From Dietzia natronolimnaea (GTDB lineage: Bacteria; Actinomycetota; Actinomycetes; Mycobacteriales; Mycobacteriaceae), in contig NZ_NTGA01000004.1 of the NCBI RefSeq assembly GCF_002289575.1, forward strand, positions 1-64,000: 64,000 nucleotides of DNA, given 5' to 3'. A program made the position numbers and the translations under genes. Every line of letters begins with the position of its first letter. Within the stretch, counting starts at the first letter, position 1. The notes under the pieces were generated by a model that saw only the letters and a program-made list of their open reading frames with translations, ran no database searches and had not been told where the DNA came from. Shown here in pieces: positions 47,396 to 55,198 of the stretch.

Positions 47396-48235
47396 ATGAA
47401 CCACGCGAAACAGGACGACCCGGAACAGGACGACGGCCTGGGTCCGCTTCCCCCGCCACCCTCGGCCGAGTCGGGGTTCTCCACCTCCCGCACGGTGCGG
47501 ACAGGCGACGTCGACCCACGGCGCAGGCTGAGACTGGACAGTATCGCCCGGTACCTGCAGGACGTGGCGGGCGACGATCTCGAGTTCACCGGGCACGCGC
47601 GGACCGACCCGTACTGGATCGTGCGGCGGACCGTCATCGACGTGATCGAACCGATCACCTGGCCGGCCACCGTTCACCTCCACCGCTGGTGTTCGGGACT
47701 CTCCACGCGGTGGGCGAACATGCGGGTGCGCCTGACGGCGGACCCGCAGGCCGGCCCCGATGACGCCGGCACGCGACCCGACGGGCTGGTGGAGACCGAG
47801 GCGTTCTGGATCAACGTCAACGCCGAGGGCGTGCCCGCCCGCATCAGCAACGAGGGCTTTGCCACCCTCTCCGCCTCCACCCAGGACCACCGGCTGCGGT
47901 GGGCCGCCATGACCGAGCCCCTGCCCACCGAGGCCCCGGGACGGGATCTGCCGGTGGACCGACCCCACGTACTGCGCAGCACCGATTTCGATCTGCTCCA
48001 GCACCTCAACAACGCCGCCTACCTCGACGCGGTGGAGGACGAACTCCTGGATCACCAGGACCTGCTGCGGGGACGCCACCGCATCGTGATCGAGTATTCG
48101 CGGCCCGTGGTGCCGGGGGCCGTGATGACGATCCGGCGCATCCGGTCCGGGGACCGGTTACGGATGTGGATGCTCGTCGAGGACCGCGTCGCAGCGGCCG
48201 TGACCGTGACGGGACGGCCGGACGCCCGACAATAG
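47396..48235 (+). CDS. acyl-ACP thioesterase (FatA-like, double hot-dog)
   Basis: A 279-aa protein. The first hot-dog half is marked by RLRLDSIARYLQDVAGDDLE and the second by DFDLLQHLNNAAYLDAVEDE; both are typical of acyl-ACP thioesterases. Such enzymes release fatty acids from acyl-carrier protein. HLNNAAYLD carries the Asn and nearby residues of the catalytic site. The first 30 residues are a Pro/Asp-rich extension. It is divergent from the FMN protein gene with a 140-bp gap. Confidence 0.88.
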   Translation: MNHAKQDDPEQDDGLGPLPPPPSAESGFSTSRTVRTGDVDPRRRLRLDSIARYLQDVAGDDLEFTGHARTDPYWIVRRTVIDVIEPITWPATVHLHRWCSGLSTRWANMRVRLTADPQAGPDDAGTRPDGLVETEAFWINVNAEGVPARISNEGFATLSASTQDHRLRWAAMTEPLPTEAPGRDLPVDRPHVLRSTDFDLLQHLNNAAYLDAVEDELLDHQDLLRGRHRIVIEYSRPVVPGAVMTIRRIRSGDRLRMWMLVEDRVAAAVTVTGRPDARQ

Positions 48236-48272
48236 GGGGCGGAGTCGTCGGCAGGGTGGCCGGTGACGCCCC

Positions 48273-49412
48273 TCAGGGCAGGATGCGCGCGACGACCTCG
48301 GCGGCCACGTCCTCCAACAGCGGGCCCGCGTTGGCGATTGACCTGGCGAGGCCCGGCTCCCGCTCGGTGAGGGCGGCCGCTGCCGCGAACCCGGCCTCGG
48401 CCACGCGGTCCGCGCCCAGGTCGAGGCGTCCGCACACGGCCACCACGGGCACCGCGTGCGAGCGGCACAGCGCCGCGACTCCCATGGGGGTCTTGCCGTG
48501 CATCGTCTGGTCGTCGAGGCGACCCTCGCCGGTCACCACCAGGTCGGCGGCGGACACCACGTCCTCGAGGCCGGTGAGGGTGCCCAGCACCTCGAACCCG
48601 GGGTCCAGGGACGCGTCGAGCAGTTCCCGCGCCGCGAAGCCCACGCCCCCCGCCGCACCGGAGCCCGGCGCATCGGGATCCACCGCGAGGCCCTGGCCGC
48701 GCAGGACCTCGACCAGGCGGGCCAGCCCCGACTCGAGGACCTCGATCTGAGCGGCGGAGGCCCCCTTCTGCGGCCCGTAGACGCGGGCCGCTCCCAGAGG
48801 ACCTAGCAGTGGATTGTCCACATCGCAGGCGACCAGGATGCGTGAGGCGCGGACCCCGGGGTCGAGTCCGTCCAGGTCGACGTGGTCGAGGTCCACGAGT
48901 GCGCCACCACCGTCGGGAAGTTCGGCGCCAGAGGAGTCGAGAAAGCGGGCTCCCAACGCGGAGAGCATGCCCGTACCGCCGTCGGTGGAGGCGCTGCCGC
49001 CGATGCCGAGGTGGATGTTGCCGCGGCCCGACCGGAGCGCGGCCAGGAGAACCTCGCCCACGCCCCGACTGGATGACTCGAGGGGCCGCATCCGGCCACC
49101 AGGGAGGCGGAGCAACCCACAGGCGTCGGCCATCTCCACGAAGGCGGTGTCGGGGTCGATGGCGGCGAAGGAGGTCTCGACGGCCTCTCCCGTGGGACCG
49201 GACGCGGTCACGCGCACCTCGCGGGCACCTCCGGCGACCATCACCTCGAGACTGCCGCCGCCCCCGTCCGCGACCGGCCTCACCACCACATCGGTGTCCG
49301 GATGGGCCCGGCGAGCACCTGCGGCAGCGTGGTGGCATGCCTCGATAGCGGTGAGAGAGCCCTTGAAGGCCCCGCAAGCCACGACGATCGTCACCACTGC
49401 ATCATTCCCCAT
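48273..49412 (-). CDS. glycerate kinase (GK1 family)
   Basis: A 379-aa kinase that phosphorylates D-glycerate. Family blocks are VACGAFKGSLTAIEAC near the N-terminus, PVADGGGGSLEVM, GIGGSASTDGGTGMLSALGA and GEGRLDDQTMHGKTPMGVA. The start ATG 49412 is chosen because it places the fold's first strand just after it; a longer frame has no conservation. It converges with the thioesterase gene, 37 bp away. Length is normal for the family. Confidence 0.94.
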   Translation of the reverse strand: MGNDAVVTIVVACGAFKGSLTAIEACHHAAAGARRAHPDTDVVVRPVADGGGGSLEVMVAGGAREVRVTASGPTGEAVETSFAAIDPDTAFVEMADACGLLRLPGGRMRPLESSSRGVGEVLLAALRSGRGNIHLGIGGSASTDGGTGMLSALGARFLDSSGAELPDGGGALVDLDHVDLDGLDPGVRASRILVACDVDNPLLGPLGAARVYGPQKGASAAQIEVLESGLARLVEVLRGQGLAVDPDAPGSGAAGGVGFAARELLDASLDPGFEVLGTLTGLEDVVSAADLVVTGEGRLDDQTMHGKTPMGVAALCRSHAVPVVAVCGRLDLGADRVAEAGFAAAAALTEREPGLARSIANAGPLLEDVAAEVVARILP

Positions 49413-49430
49413 CGTGTCAGCGGACACACG

Positions 49431-49477
49431 ACGGCCCGGGGTCGTGACCCCCGACGGGAGCCACGACCCCGGGCCGT
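49431..49477 (-). terminator. strong hairpin after the GSL-repeat protein gene
   Basis: ACGGCCCGGGGTCGTG at 49431-49446 pairs perfectly over 16 bp with CACGACCCCGGGCCGT at 49462-49477. It lies about 35 bp beyond the stop of the minus-strand secreted protein and upstream of glycerate kinase. Confidence 0.75.
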
Positions 49478-49511
49478 GGGGGCGCATCCGGCGTGACCGG
49501 ATGCTGCTGGG

Positions 49512-50150
49512 TCAGCCCAGCGAGCCGGCGAACAGTCCGGCGTCGATGCCCAGGTCCGCGCCGGCCTCTGCGCCGGAGCTCAGACCGGCGAGCTCGCCGG
49601 AGAGGGAGCCGGTGTCGGTGCCCTCGTCAGCGGAGCCGGAGAGGGAGCCGGTGTCGGTGCCCTCGTCAGCGGAGCCGGAGAGGGAGCCGGTGTCGGTGCT
49701 CTCGTCAGCCGAGCCCGAGACGGAGCCCGTGGCGGTGTCGGTGCCCTCGTCGGCACTGCCCGCACCGAGCGAACCGGTGTCCAGCGATCCGGTGCCCGCG
49801 TCGGTGCCGCCGTCGAGGAGGGCGCTGCCGGTGTTGGGCGAGACGCCGAGGCTGCCGAGCTCGACCGAGCCCGGGTTGGAGGCCTCGGCATCGAGGTTCA
49901 GGTTGAAGGCGAGGCTGCCCAGGTCGACGGCGAGGTCGGTCCCGAGGCCGAGGTCGGCCAGGCTGCCGTTCTCCCCGGCGATCTCCGTGAGGCTCCCGGT
50001 GTCGCCCGCGAGTCCCTCAAGGCTCCCGTTCGAAGCCTCCTGCGCGGCGGCGAACCCGGGGAACGCGATGGCGGCACCGAGTCCGAACGCGCCGACGGCG
50101 GCGATCTTGGCAGTCGTACGGTTGGTGGTCTTCCGGTGGGTGTTCGTCAT
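49512..50150 (-). CDS. secreted GSL-repeat low-complexity protein
   Basis: A 212-aa exported protein. The signal peptide ends FPGFAAAQEAS, with cleavage expected after AAA or AAQ. The mature part is acidic and built from Gly-Ser-Leu motifs; a 13-residue unit GSADEGTDTGSLS repeats about three times, encoded by a 39-bp tandem repeat. There is no catalytic motif, cysteine or sortase signal. It shares the mature start (QE...GSL) with the larger GSL protein at 55199-56773, so they are probably paralogues. ATG 50150 is preferred; the frame extends to 50174. Confidence 0.75.
   Translation of the reverse strand: MTNTHRKTTNRTTAKIAAVGAFGLGAAIAFPGFAAAQEASNGSLEGLAGDTGSLTEIAGENGSLADLGLGTDLAVDLGSLAFNLNLDAEASNPGSVELGSLGVSPNTGSALLDGGTDAGTGSLDTGSLGAGSADEGTDTATGSVSGSADESTDTGSLSGSADEGTDTGSLSGSADEGTDTGSLSGELAGLSSGAEAGADLGIDAGLFAGSLG
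49601..49755. repeat. 39-bp tandem repeats in the secreted protein gene
   Basis: Three units begin at 49601, 49640 and 49679, nearly identical, and a fourth degenerate unit starts at 49718. Each encodes 13 residues (GSADEGTDTGSLS). Copy number is probably variable among strains. Confidence 0.85.
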
Positions 50151-50377
50151 GTACTGAACGGCTCCCATCTTCATTGACCCCGATGTCTCTCATCGCGGGC
50201 ACCTCGATCGAAAGCGAGGTGCGTCGGCGACACTACAAGCGAACACCGACCCTGTCAGGGGGTCAAATGCTGAGTGTTCCTTGAGGTAACACTTCGGTCA
50301 CTGGCCTCCATCCGGGCGTGTTCTCCCGTGTCGCGGGGTTGGCAGCGAACCGGGTCGCACCTGCCTAGGCTGGGGTT

Positions 50378-51889
50378 ATGGACACGCCTGCGGACGCGGA
50401 TCCGGCAGCAGACGGGGCGCCGGCCGTCGTCGAGACCCACAGCGCTCTCATTATTCTCTATGGTGACGAGGCTCACAAAGTCCGTAAGCGGATCGACCTC
50501 GGTTTCCTCGACAACACGACCGTCGGGGCCCGCGCCGAGCAGAGCCGACGGGAGGTCGAGCTCAACAGTCGGCTGGCACCGGACGTCTACGGCGGTGTAC
50601 TCGAGGTCCGCGGGCCCGACGGCGACGTGATCGACCACGTGGTCCGGATGCGCCGACTCCCCTCCCGGCGGAGCCTGGAAGCACTGGTCCGCTCGAGGGC
50701 GGCGGGCACGAGTCGCGCCGACGATCCGGATCTCGTGGCGGGCGTGAAGGAGGTGGGTCGGCAGCTCGACCACCTGCATGCCGCGAGTCCCCGCTCGGAG
50801 GAGGTCGCGGCCATGGGCGCGCCGGACGCCGTGGCCGGGCTGTGGCGTGAGTCGATCGGACAACTGCGTCGGCTGAGCGTCGGCGAGGACGCACCGGAGA
50901 TCGTCGACGACGTGGAGTGGCTCGCGGGGGAGTACCTCCGCGGAAGGGAGCGACTCCTGCGCGCACGCGTCGGGGCCGGCCGGGTGGTCGACGGGCACGG
51001 GGATCTGCTCGCCGCCGACATCTACCTCGAGGACGACGGGCCCCGGGTGATCGACTGTCTCGAGTTCGACGACCGGCTGAGGTTCGGGGACGCCGTGCTC
51101 GACGCGGGATTCCTGGCGATGGACCTCGACAGGTTGGGGGCTCGAGACCTCGCCGAGGCCTTTCTCGAGGCGTATCGGGACTTCTCGGGGGACGATGCCC
51201 CGTCGTCCCTCGTCCACCACTACATCGGGTACCGCGCGCTGGTCCGGTCCAAGGTCACGGCCATCCGGGCCGACCAATCGGGGAGCGCAGGGGCGCAGGC
51301 GCGGGACGCCCTGAAACTCGCGGACCGGGCCGTCGACGCCCTCCTGCGGGCCCGCGTCCGGTTGGTTCTCGTGGGAGGGGTGTCCGGGTCGGGCAAATCG
51401 ACGCTGGCCGCACCACTGGCGGTAGCCCTGAAGGCCGAGCTTCTCCGGTCCGATGACCTGCGCTCCGACGTCCCCGCGGACCAGGGCGGGGGGCGGTACT
51501 CGGAGGAGGCGATCGCCGCCGTCTACACCAGGATGCTCGACATGGCCGGGGACATGCTCGCGATGGGGCGCAGCGTGGTCCTCGACGCCACCTGGCTGGA
51601 CCCCCGCCGCCGCGCCGAGGCGGAGACCGTTGCTGCCGACGCGCACGCCGAACTCGTGGAGGTCGCGTGTACGGCTCCGCGCGGGGAACTGGTCCGGCGG
51701 ATCGAACAGCGGCGGCGCGCGGGTTCGGACCCGTCGGAAGCGACCGTGGCGGTGCTCGGGCGACAGCTCGCGGGCCTGGCCCCCTGGCCCGACGCGATCG
51801 AGGTGGACACCACAGAACTGGATCCCCGCTCCGCCGACGCCGTACGGGTCTGGGCGGAGCGGAACCTCGGGCCGCTGCCCTGGGCCTGA
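50378..51889 (+). CDS. APH-like / P-loop kinase fusion protein
   Basis: A 503-aa two-domain protein. Residues 1-320 resemble aminoglycoside phosphotransferases, with the catalytic segment RVVDGHGDLLAADIY and the metal-site segment VIDCLEFDDRLRFGD. Residues 325-503 are a P-loop kinase with GGVSGSGKST and LDATWLDPRRR, as in the AAA_33/gluconokinase group. Mycobacterium tuberculosis Rv2004c has the same arrangement. The phosphoryl acceptor is not known. Its neighbours give no clear hint, and it appears to be monocistronic. Confidence 0.85.
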   Translation: MDTPADADPAADGAPAVVETHSALIILYGDEAHKVRKRIDLGFLDNTTVGARAEQSRREVELNSRLAPDVYGGVLEVRGPDGDVIDHVVRMRRLPSRRSLEALVRSRAAGTSRADDPDLVAGVKEVGRQLDHLHAASPRSEEVAAMGAPDAVAGLWRESIGQLRRLSVGEDAPEIVDDVEWLAGEYLRGRERLLRARVGAGRVVDGHGDLLAADIYLEDDGPRVIDCLEFDDRLRFGDAVLDAGFLAMDLDRLGARDLAEAFLEAYRDFSGDDAPSSLVHHYIGYRALVRSKVTAIRADQSGSAGAQARDALKLADRAVDALLRARVRLVLVGGVSGSGKSTLAAPLAVALKAELLRSDDLRSDVPADQGGGRYSEEAIAAVYTRMLDMAGDMLAMGRSVVLDATWLDPRRRAEAETVAADAHAELVEVACTAPRGELVRRIEQRRRAGSDPSEATVAVLGRQLAGLAPWPDAIEVDTTELDPRSADAVRVWAERNLGPLPWA

Positions 51890-51901
51890 GCGGCCGGGAC
51901 C

Positions 51902-53083
51902 CTACGCGTCGGCGGCGGGTCGGTCCCGGGCCCGTGCCCCCGGCGGGCGCGGGATGGAACCCACGTACTGCATCGAGCGGTACGGCCAGCCGGCCGGGCC
52001 CACGGCCGAGTCGTGGGTGTTCCACTGACTCACGACGAGGTGCCACCGCTCCGGAGTGGATCCGGGTACGGGGCAGCCGCAGTAGAGCTGGGCGACCCGC
52101 GCCGGGCCGGCGGCCGGATCGGAGCCGTCGGACTCGTCACCCCAGGCGCAGCCGTGCAGGAGTGTGGTGTGGGCGGTCACCGAGCCGTCGAGAAGGTCCG
52201 CGCCGATGTGCGGGAAGGTGAGGCAGTCGATCCGGTAGTGCTCCGCGTTGAAGTAGGTGAGGGTCCAGAAGTCCTCGCACCGCCGCAGGTACATCTCGCC
52301 GATACGGCCCGGCAGCACGATGGTGGTGGGGTTGCCCCAGGCCCATGCCCCGTCGCGGAATCCCCACGTCTGCCACCCGTTGACGCCGGGATCGGCCAGC
52401 TGCTCCTCACGGACCCGCATGAGGATGACCCCCTTGTCCCGCTGGAAACCGGTCGACAAGACGTAGACGAATCCGTCTCCGCCCGACTCCCAGGTCCACA
52501 GTTGACGGTGCCCGCCCTCGAGCAGTGGGGAGAAGGTGACGCCGGTCGGCTCCCAGGTGTGGCCGTCGTCGACGGAGCGGTGGATCTCGGTCCGGGTGAC
52601 CGTCCCGAGACCCTCGTTGACCATGACGTGGAGATACATCGTGTCCCCCACGGTCAGGACGTCGCCGGGGAGGATCGTGGAACAGCCCCGGCCGTGGACG
52701 TAGTCGAGGAGTTGGCCCGCGTAGTCCGGTGGGCCGGGCCCGGCCGCGCCCGTCCACACCAGGCCTCCGGACGCGTCGAAGTCGTCGGCGAACAGACCGA
52801 CGGGGGACCTCCAGTCCGGATTCCCCGGCCCGGGCCGCTCGTCGGTGGTGGGAGTGCACTGCGCGATCCCGGGGTGGGGTCGACCCACGTGGGGTGCGCC
52901 CACCCCCGCCCCCGCGAAGGTGTCGCCGAACACGGCGAGCAGGCGTCCGGAGGGCGTCCGGGCGGTGATCCCCAGGTCGGTTCCCTCCATCCCGAACGCG
53001 GTGGTGATGCCGGGTCCGGTGAGGTCGCGGACCTTCCGGGTGCTGGCCTGCGGGGCCGGGGTCGGCGGGCGCGAGTCCGTCAT
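51902..53083 (-). CDS. DUF4185 domain-containing protein
   Basis: A 393-aa protein of the DUF4185 family, found in Mycobacteriales and predicted to be a five-bladed beta-propeller related to glycosidases. Blocks are GITTAFGMEGTDLGITART, LLAVFGDTFAGAGVG, MYLHVMVNEGLGTV and YLRRCEDFWTLTYFNAEHYR. No signal peptide is visible at this start. Some relatives act on cell-wall arabinan; that role is not demonstrable here. Confidence 0.82.
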   Translation of the reverse strand: MTDSRPPTPAPQASTRKVRDLTGPGITTAFGMEGTDLGITARTPSGRLLAVFGDTFAGAGVGAPHVGRPHPGIAQCTPTTDERPGPGNPDWRSPVGLFADDFDASGGLVWTGAAGPGPPDYAGQLLDYVHGRGCSTILPGDVLTVGDTMYLHVMVNEGLGTVTRTEIHRSVDDGHTWEPTGVTFSPLLEGGHRQLWTWESGGDGFVYVLSTGFQRDKGVILMRVREEQLADPGVNGWQTWGFRDGAWAWGNPTTIVLPGRIGEMYLRRCEDFWTLTYFNAEHYRIDCLTFPHIGADLLDGSVTAHTTLLHGCAWGDESDGSDPAAGPARVAQLYCGCPVPGSTPERWHLVVSQWNTHDSAVGPAGWPYRSMQYVGSIPRPPGARARDRPAADA

Positions 53084-53180
53084 CGCATCGACGCTACCTC
53101 CCCCCGCGACAGACCGGGAACCGATCGTGGACGCATCACAATTCGGTCAATGCGCGGGCGAACACGGAACGCGGACGCGT

Positions 53181-53708
53181 ATGGTCGTGCGCGTGACACA
53201 CCCCTTCGCGCGGGCGGGGCGCGAGATCGTCCCCGGCCACTGGTTCGGCCCCGTGGCCGTCGTGGCAGTGGGGTGTGCGCTCGCGTGGATCATCGTGGGT
53301 TTCGGTCACGGAGCCGCACCGGCGCTGCTGGTGTTGGCGCTCACCACCGTGGTGGCACTGTGGAACTCCCCGCTCAGGATGACCGGTCACGAGCCCCTTC
53401 AGTCGGTGCGCAGCGCCTGTACCGAACACGCCGTGGTGGTCCTGTGGCGTCCCGGGTGTCCGTACTCCTCCGCACTGCGGCGGCGCGCCGCCCGGGAAGG
53501 GCTCGAGGTGCACTGGGTCAACATCTGGCGGGACGAGGACGCCTACGAGCTCTGCCGCAGCATCAACATGGGTTCGGAGGAGACGCCCACCGCGATGCTG
53601 CTCGACCCGGCGCTCTCCGGGCCCGTGGTGATCCCGGCCTCCGTACCGGGCATCCGAGAAGCCACCGCGGCCGGGCTCCCCCGGGGGCGGGCGCGTCGCG
53701 CTATCTGA
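53181..53708 (+). CDS. membrane-anchored glutaredoxin-like protein
   Basis: A 175-aa protein. Two membrane helices span about 20-60 (WFGPVAVVAVGCALAWIIVG and LLVLALTTVVALW). A thioredoxin fold follows, with VVLWRPGCPYSSALRRRA carrying a single active-site cysteine (CPYS), then NMGSEETPTAML with the cis-proline. Mycoredoxin-type membrane proteins look similar. The single-cysteine site suggests mycothiol-linked reduction, by inference. Its end overlaps the DUF4921 gene by 8 bp tail to tail. Confidence 0.78.
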   Translation: MVVRVTHPFARAGREIVPGHWFGPVAVVAVGCALAWIIVGFGHGAAPALLVLALTTVVALWNSPLRMTGHEPLQSVRSACTEHAVVVLWRPGCPYSSALRRRAAREGLEVHWVNIWRDEDAYELCRSINMGSEETPTAMLLDPALSGPVVIPASVPGIREATAAGLPRGRARRAI

Positions 53709-55020
53709 TCGTCGGCTCCCCGCGCTCGTCCCCGAGCGCCATGTCGGCGATCAGCCCCGACGCGCGCAACTCCTCCAGTCGCGGCGCGACCCGATCGCGC
53801 AGGGCCCACGGGTCGATGGTGTTGACGTGGATCCCTGTCGCCCCCTCGAATCCGGCCGGGGTGGAGATCCGCCACTTGAGCACGATCCGCCACGGCATGG
53901 GGGCGTCGACCCCCGGCGGTCGGGTGTGCCACTCCTCGTTTGTCGGCACCAGAGGGCCCGTGGCGGCGTGGCAGGCGTGCAGCAGATCGGAGACCCCGCG
54001 CAGTTCCTCCGGCGAGTGTTCCCACGGATCACTCGCCGCTGATCGCGAATAGACGACGAGGGCGGGATAGCGGTGCCCCACCCCGACAACCGCCACCGCG
54101 TGCTCGTTGGCCGCCACCACCAGCCCCTCCGAGACCGCGAGACCGACCCCGAGGGTGGCGTAGAGGTCCGGCTCCCGGTCGAGGGCGGCCACCTCGCGAG
54201 CGGTCTTCGCGGGGATCTCGTCGATCGCCACGAGCTGCTTGTGCAGATGGGCGAACGACGCGCCCGCCGGCTGCAACCAGTTCTGGAACACCGACACGTA
54301 CCGGGCGTGGGGGTTGTCGAGGTACAGCTTCCGCATGGCGCGGACGGTGAAGGCGATGAACTGGTGGTGCTCGTCCGGGTCGAGGGACCCCGACGAGGAG
54401 TGCCTGTCGGTGGAGACGGCCCCGTCGACCAGGTGACGTCGGGCCACCACGACGTCGTGGCAGCCACCGAAGAAGCTCTCCGAGCGGGCGGCCAGTTCCG
54501 CGGTCCCCATGGCATCGGCGACCGACGGATCCCCCTGCGCTGCGGCGATCCGGGTCCGGACCAGCGAACGGACGTGTTCGACACCGGCCTCGGTCCCGAG
54601 GTAGGCGGATTGATGCGCGGCGGCCCCGGCCGGGATCCGGTAGCCGTGGACCGCTTTCCAGTAGTCGAGCGAGACGATCTCGAAGAGGTTTCCGAAAAGT
54701 CGGAACTCGGGCGTCGTCAGGTCGAGTCGGTCCGGTGCCACCTGGTCGAGCGTCGTCCAGGTGTCGCCGGCGCGTATAAGGCGGGACTTCTCGGGGGTGG
54801 TCTCGCGAAGGCGGGACACGCAGAACGCGCAGTGGGCCTCGGGGGCGACCGGGTCCACCGGGCGGACCTCGCCGGGGTGATGGTCGACGGGGCGGTTACC
54901 GCGGCCCGGGACCGTCCACACCTCGGTGCCGGTGAACGGGTTGATCTGCTTGACGGTCCCGTCCGCCATCCGACGCAGCGGTCGAATCCGAGGAGACGGG
55001 GCGTCAGGCGGGGTGGTCAC
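53701..55020 (-). CDS. DUF4921 protein, GalT/HIT-superfamily-like
   Basis: A 439-aa protein of the DUF4921 group seen in Corynebacteriales. APEAHCAFCVSRLRETTPEK near the N-terminus resembles a zinc site, and SFAHLHKQLVAIDEIP has the H-x-H core of GalT/HIT nucleotidyl transferases. INPFTGTEVWTVPGRGNRP is the family start. It may move nucleotidyl groups to or from a sugar phosphate; no substrate can be named. It appears to be a single gene. Confidence 0.8.
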   Translation of the reverse strand: MTTPPDAPSPRIRPLRRMADGTVKQINPFTGTEVWTVPGRGNRPVDHHPGEVRPVDPVAPEAHCAFCVSRLRETTPEKSRLIRAGDTWTTLDQVAPDRLDLTTPEFRLFGNLFEIVSLDYWKAVHGYRIPAGAAAHQSAYLGTEAGVEHVRSLVRTRIAAAQGDPSVADAMGTAELAARSESFFGGCHDVVVARRHLVDGAVSTDRHSSSGSLDPDEHHQFIAFTVRAMRKLYLDNPHARYVSVFQNWLQPAGASFAHLHKQLVAIDEIPAKTAREVAALDREPDLYATLGVGLAVSEGLVVAANEHAVAVVGVGHRYPALVVYSRSAASDPWEHSPEELRGVSDLLHACHAATGPLVPTNEEWHTRPPGVDAPMPWRIVLKWRISTPAGFEGATGIHVNTIDPWALRDRVAPRLEELRASGLIADMALGDERGEPTIR

Positions 55021-55092
55021 CCGCCGAGCCTAGGCGGTGCTGGGTGGCTGGCCGACGACGGCGAGAGTAAATCTACGCCGCACCGGTGGAAC

Positions 55093-55108
55093 TGTGACGA
55101 ACGTAACA
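55093..55108. promoter_or_regulatory. CRP/GlxR-like box upstream of the large GSL-repeat gene
   Basis: TGTGA-CGAACG-TAACA matches 9 of 10 positions of TGTGA-N6-TCACA, about 90-105 bp before the start codon. A -10-like CACTAT follows directly. Confidence 0.45.
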
Positions 55109-55198
55109 CTATCCTGAGTTTCCACGATGTGGGTATGAGGCAGGGGGATTGGTGCTAGCGATCCCGCGTGGAGATACCGACCGAACAGAGGACCGAAG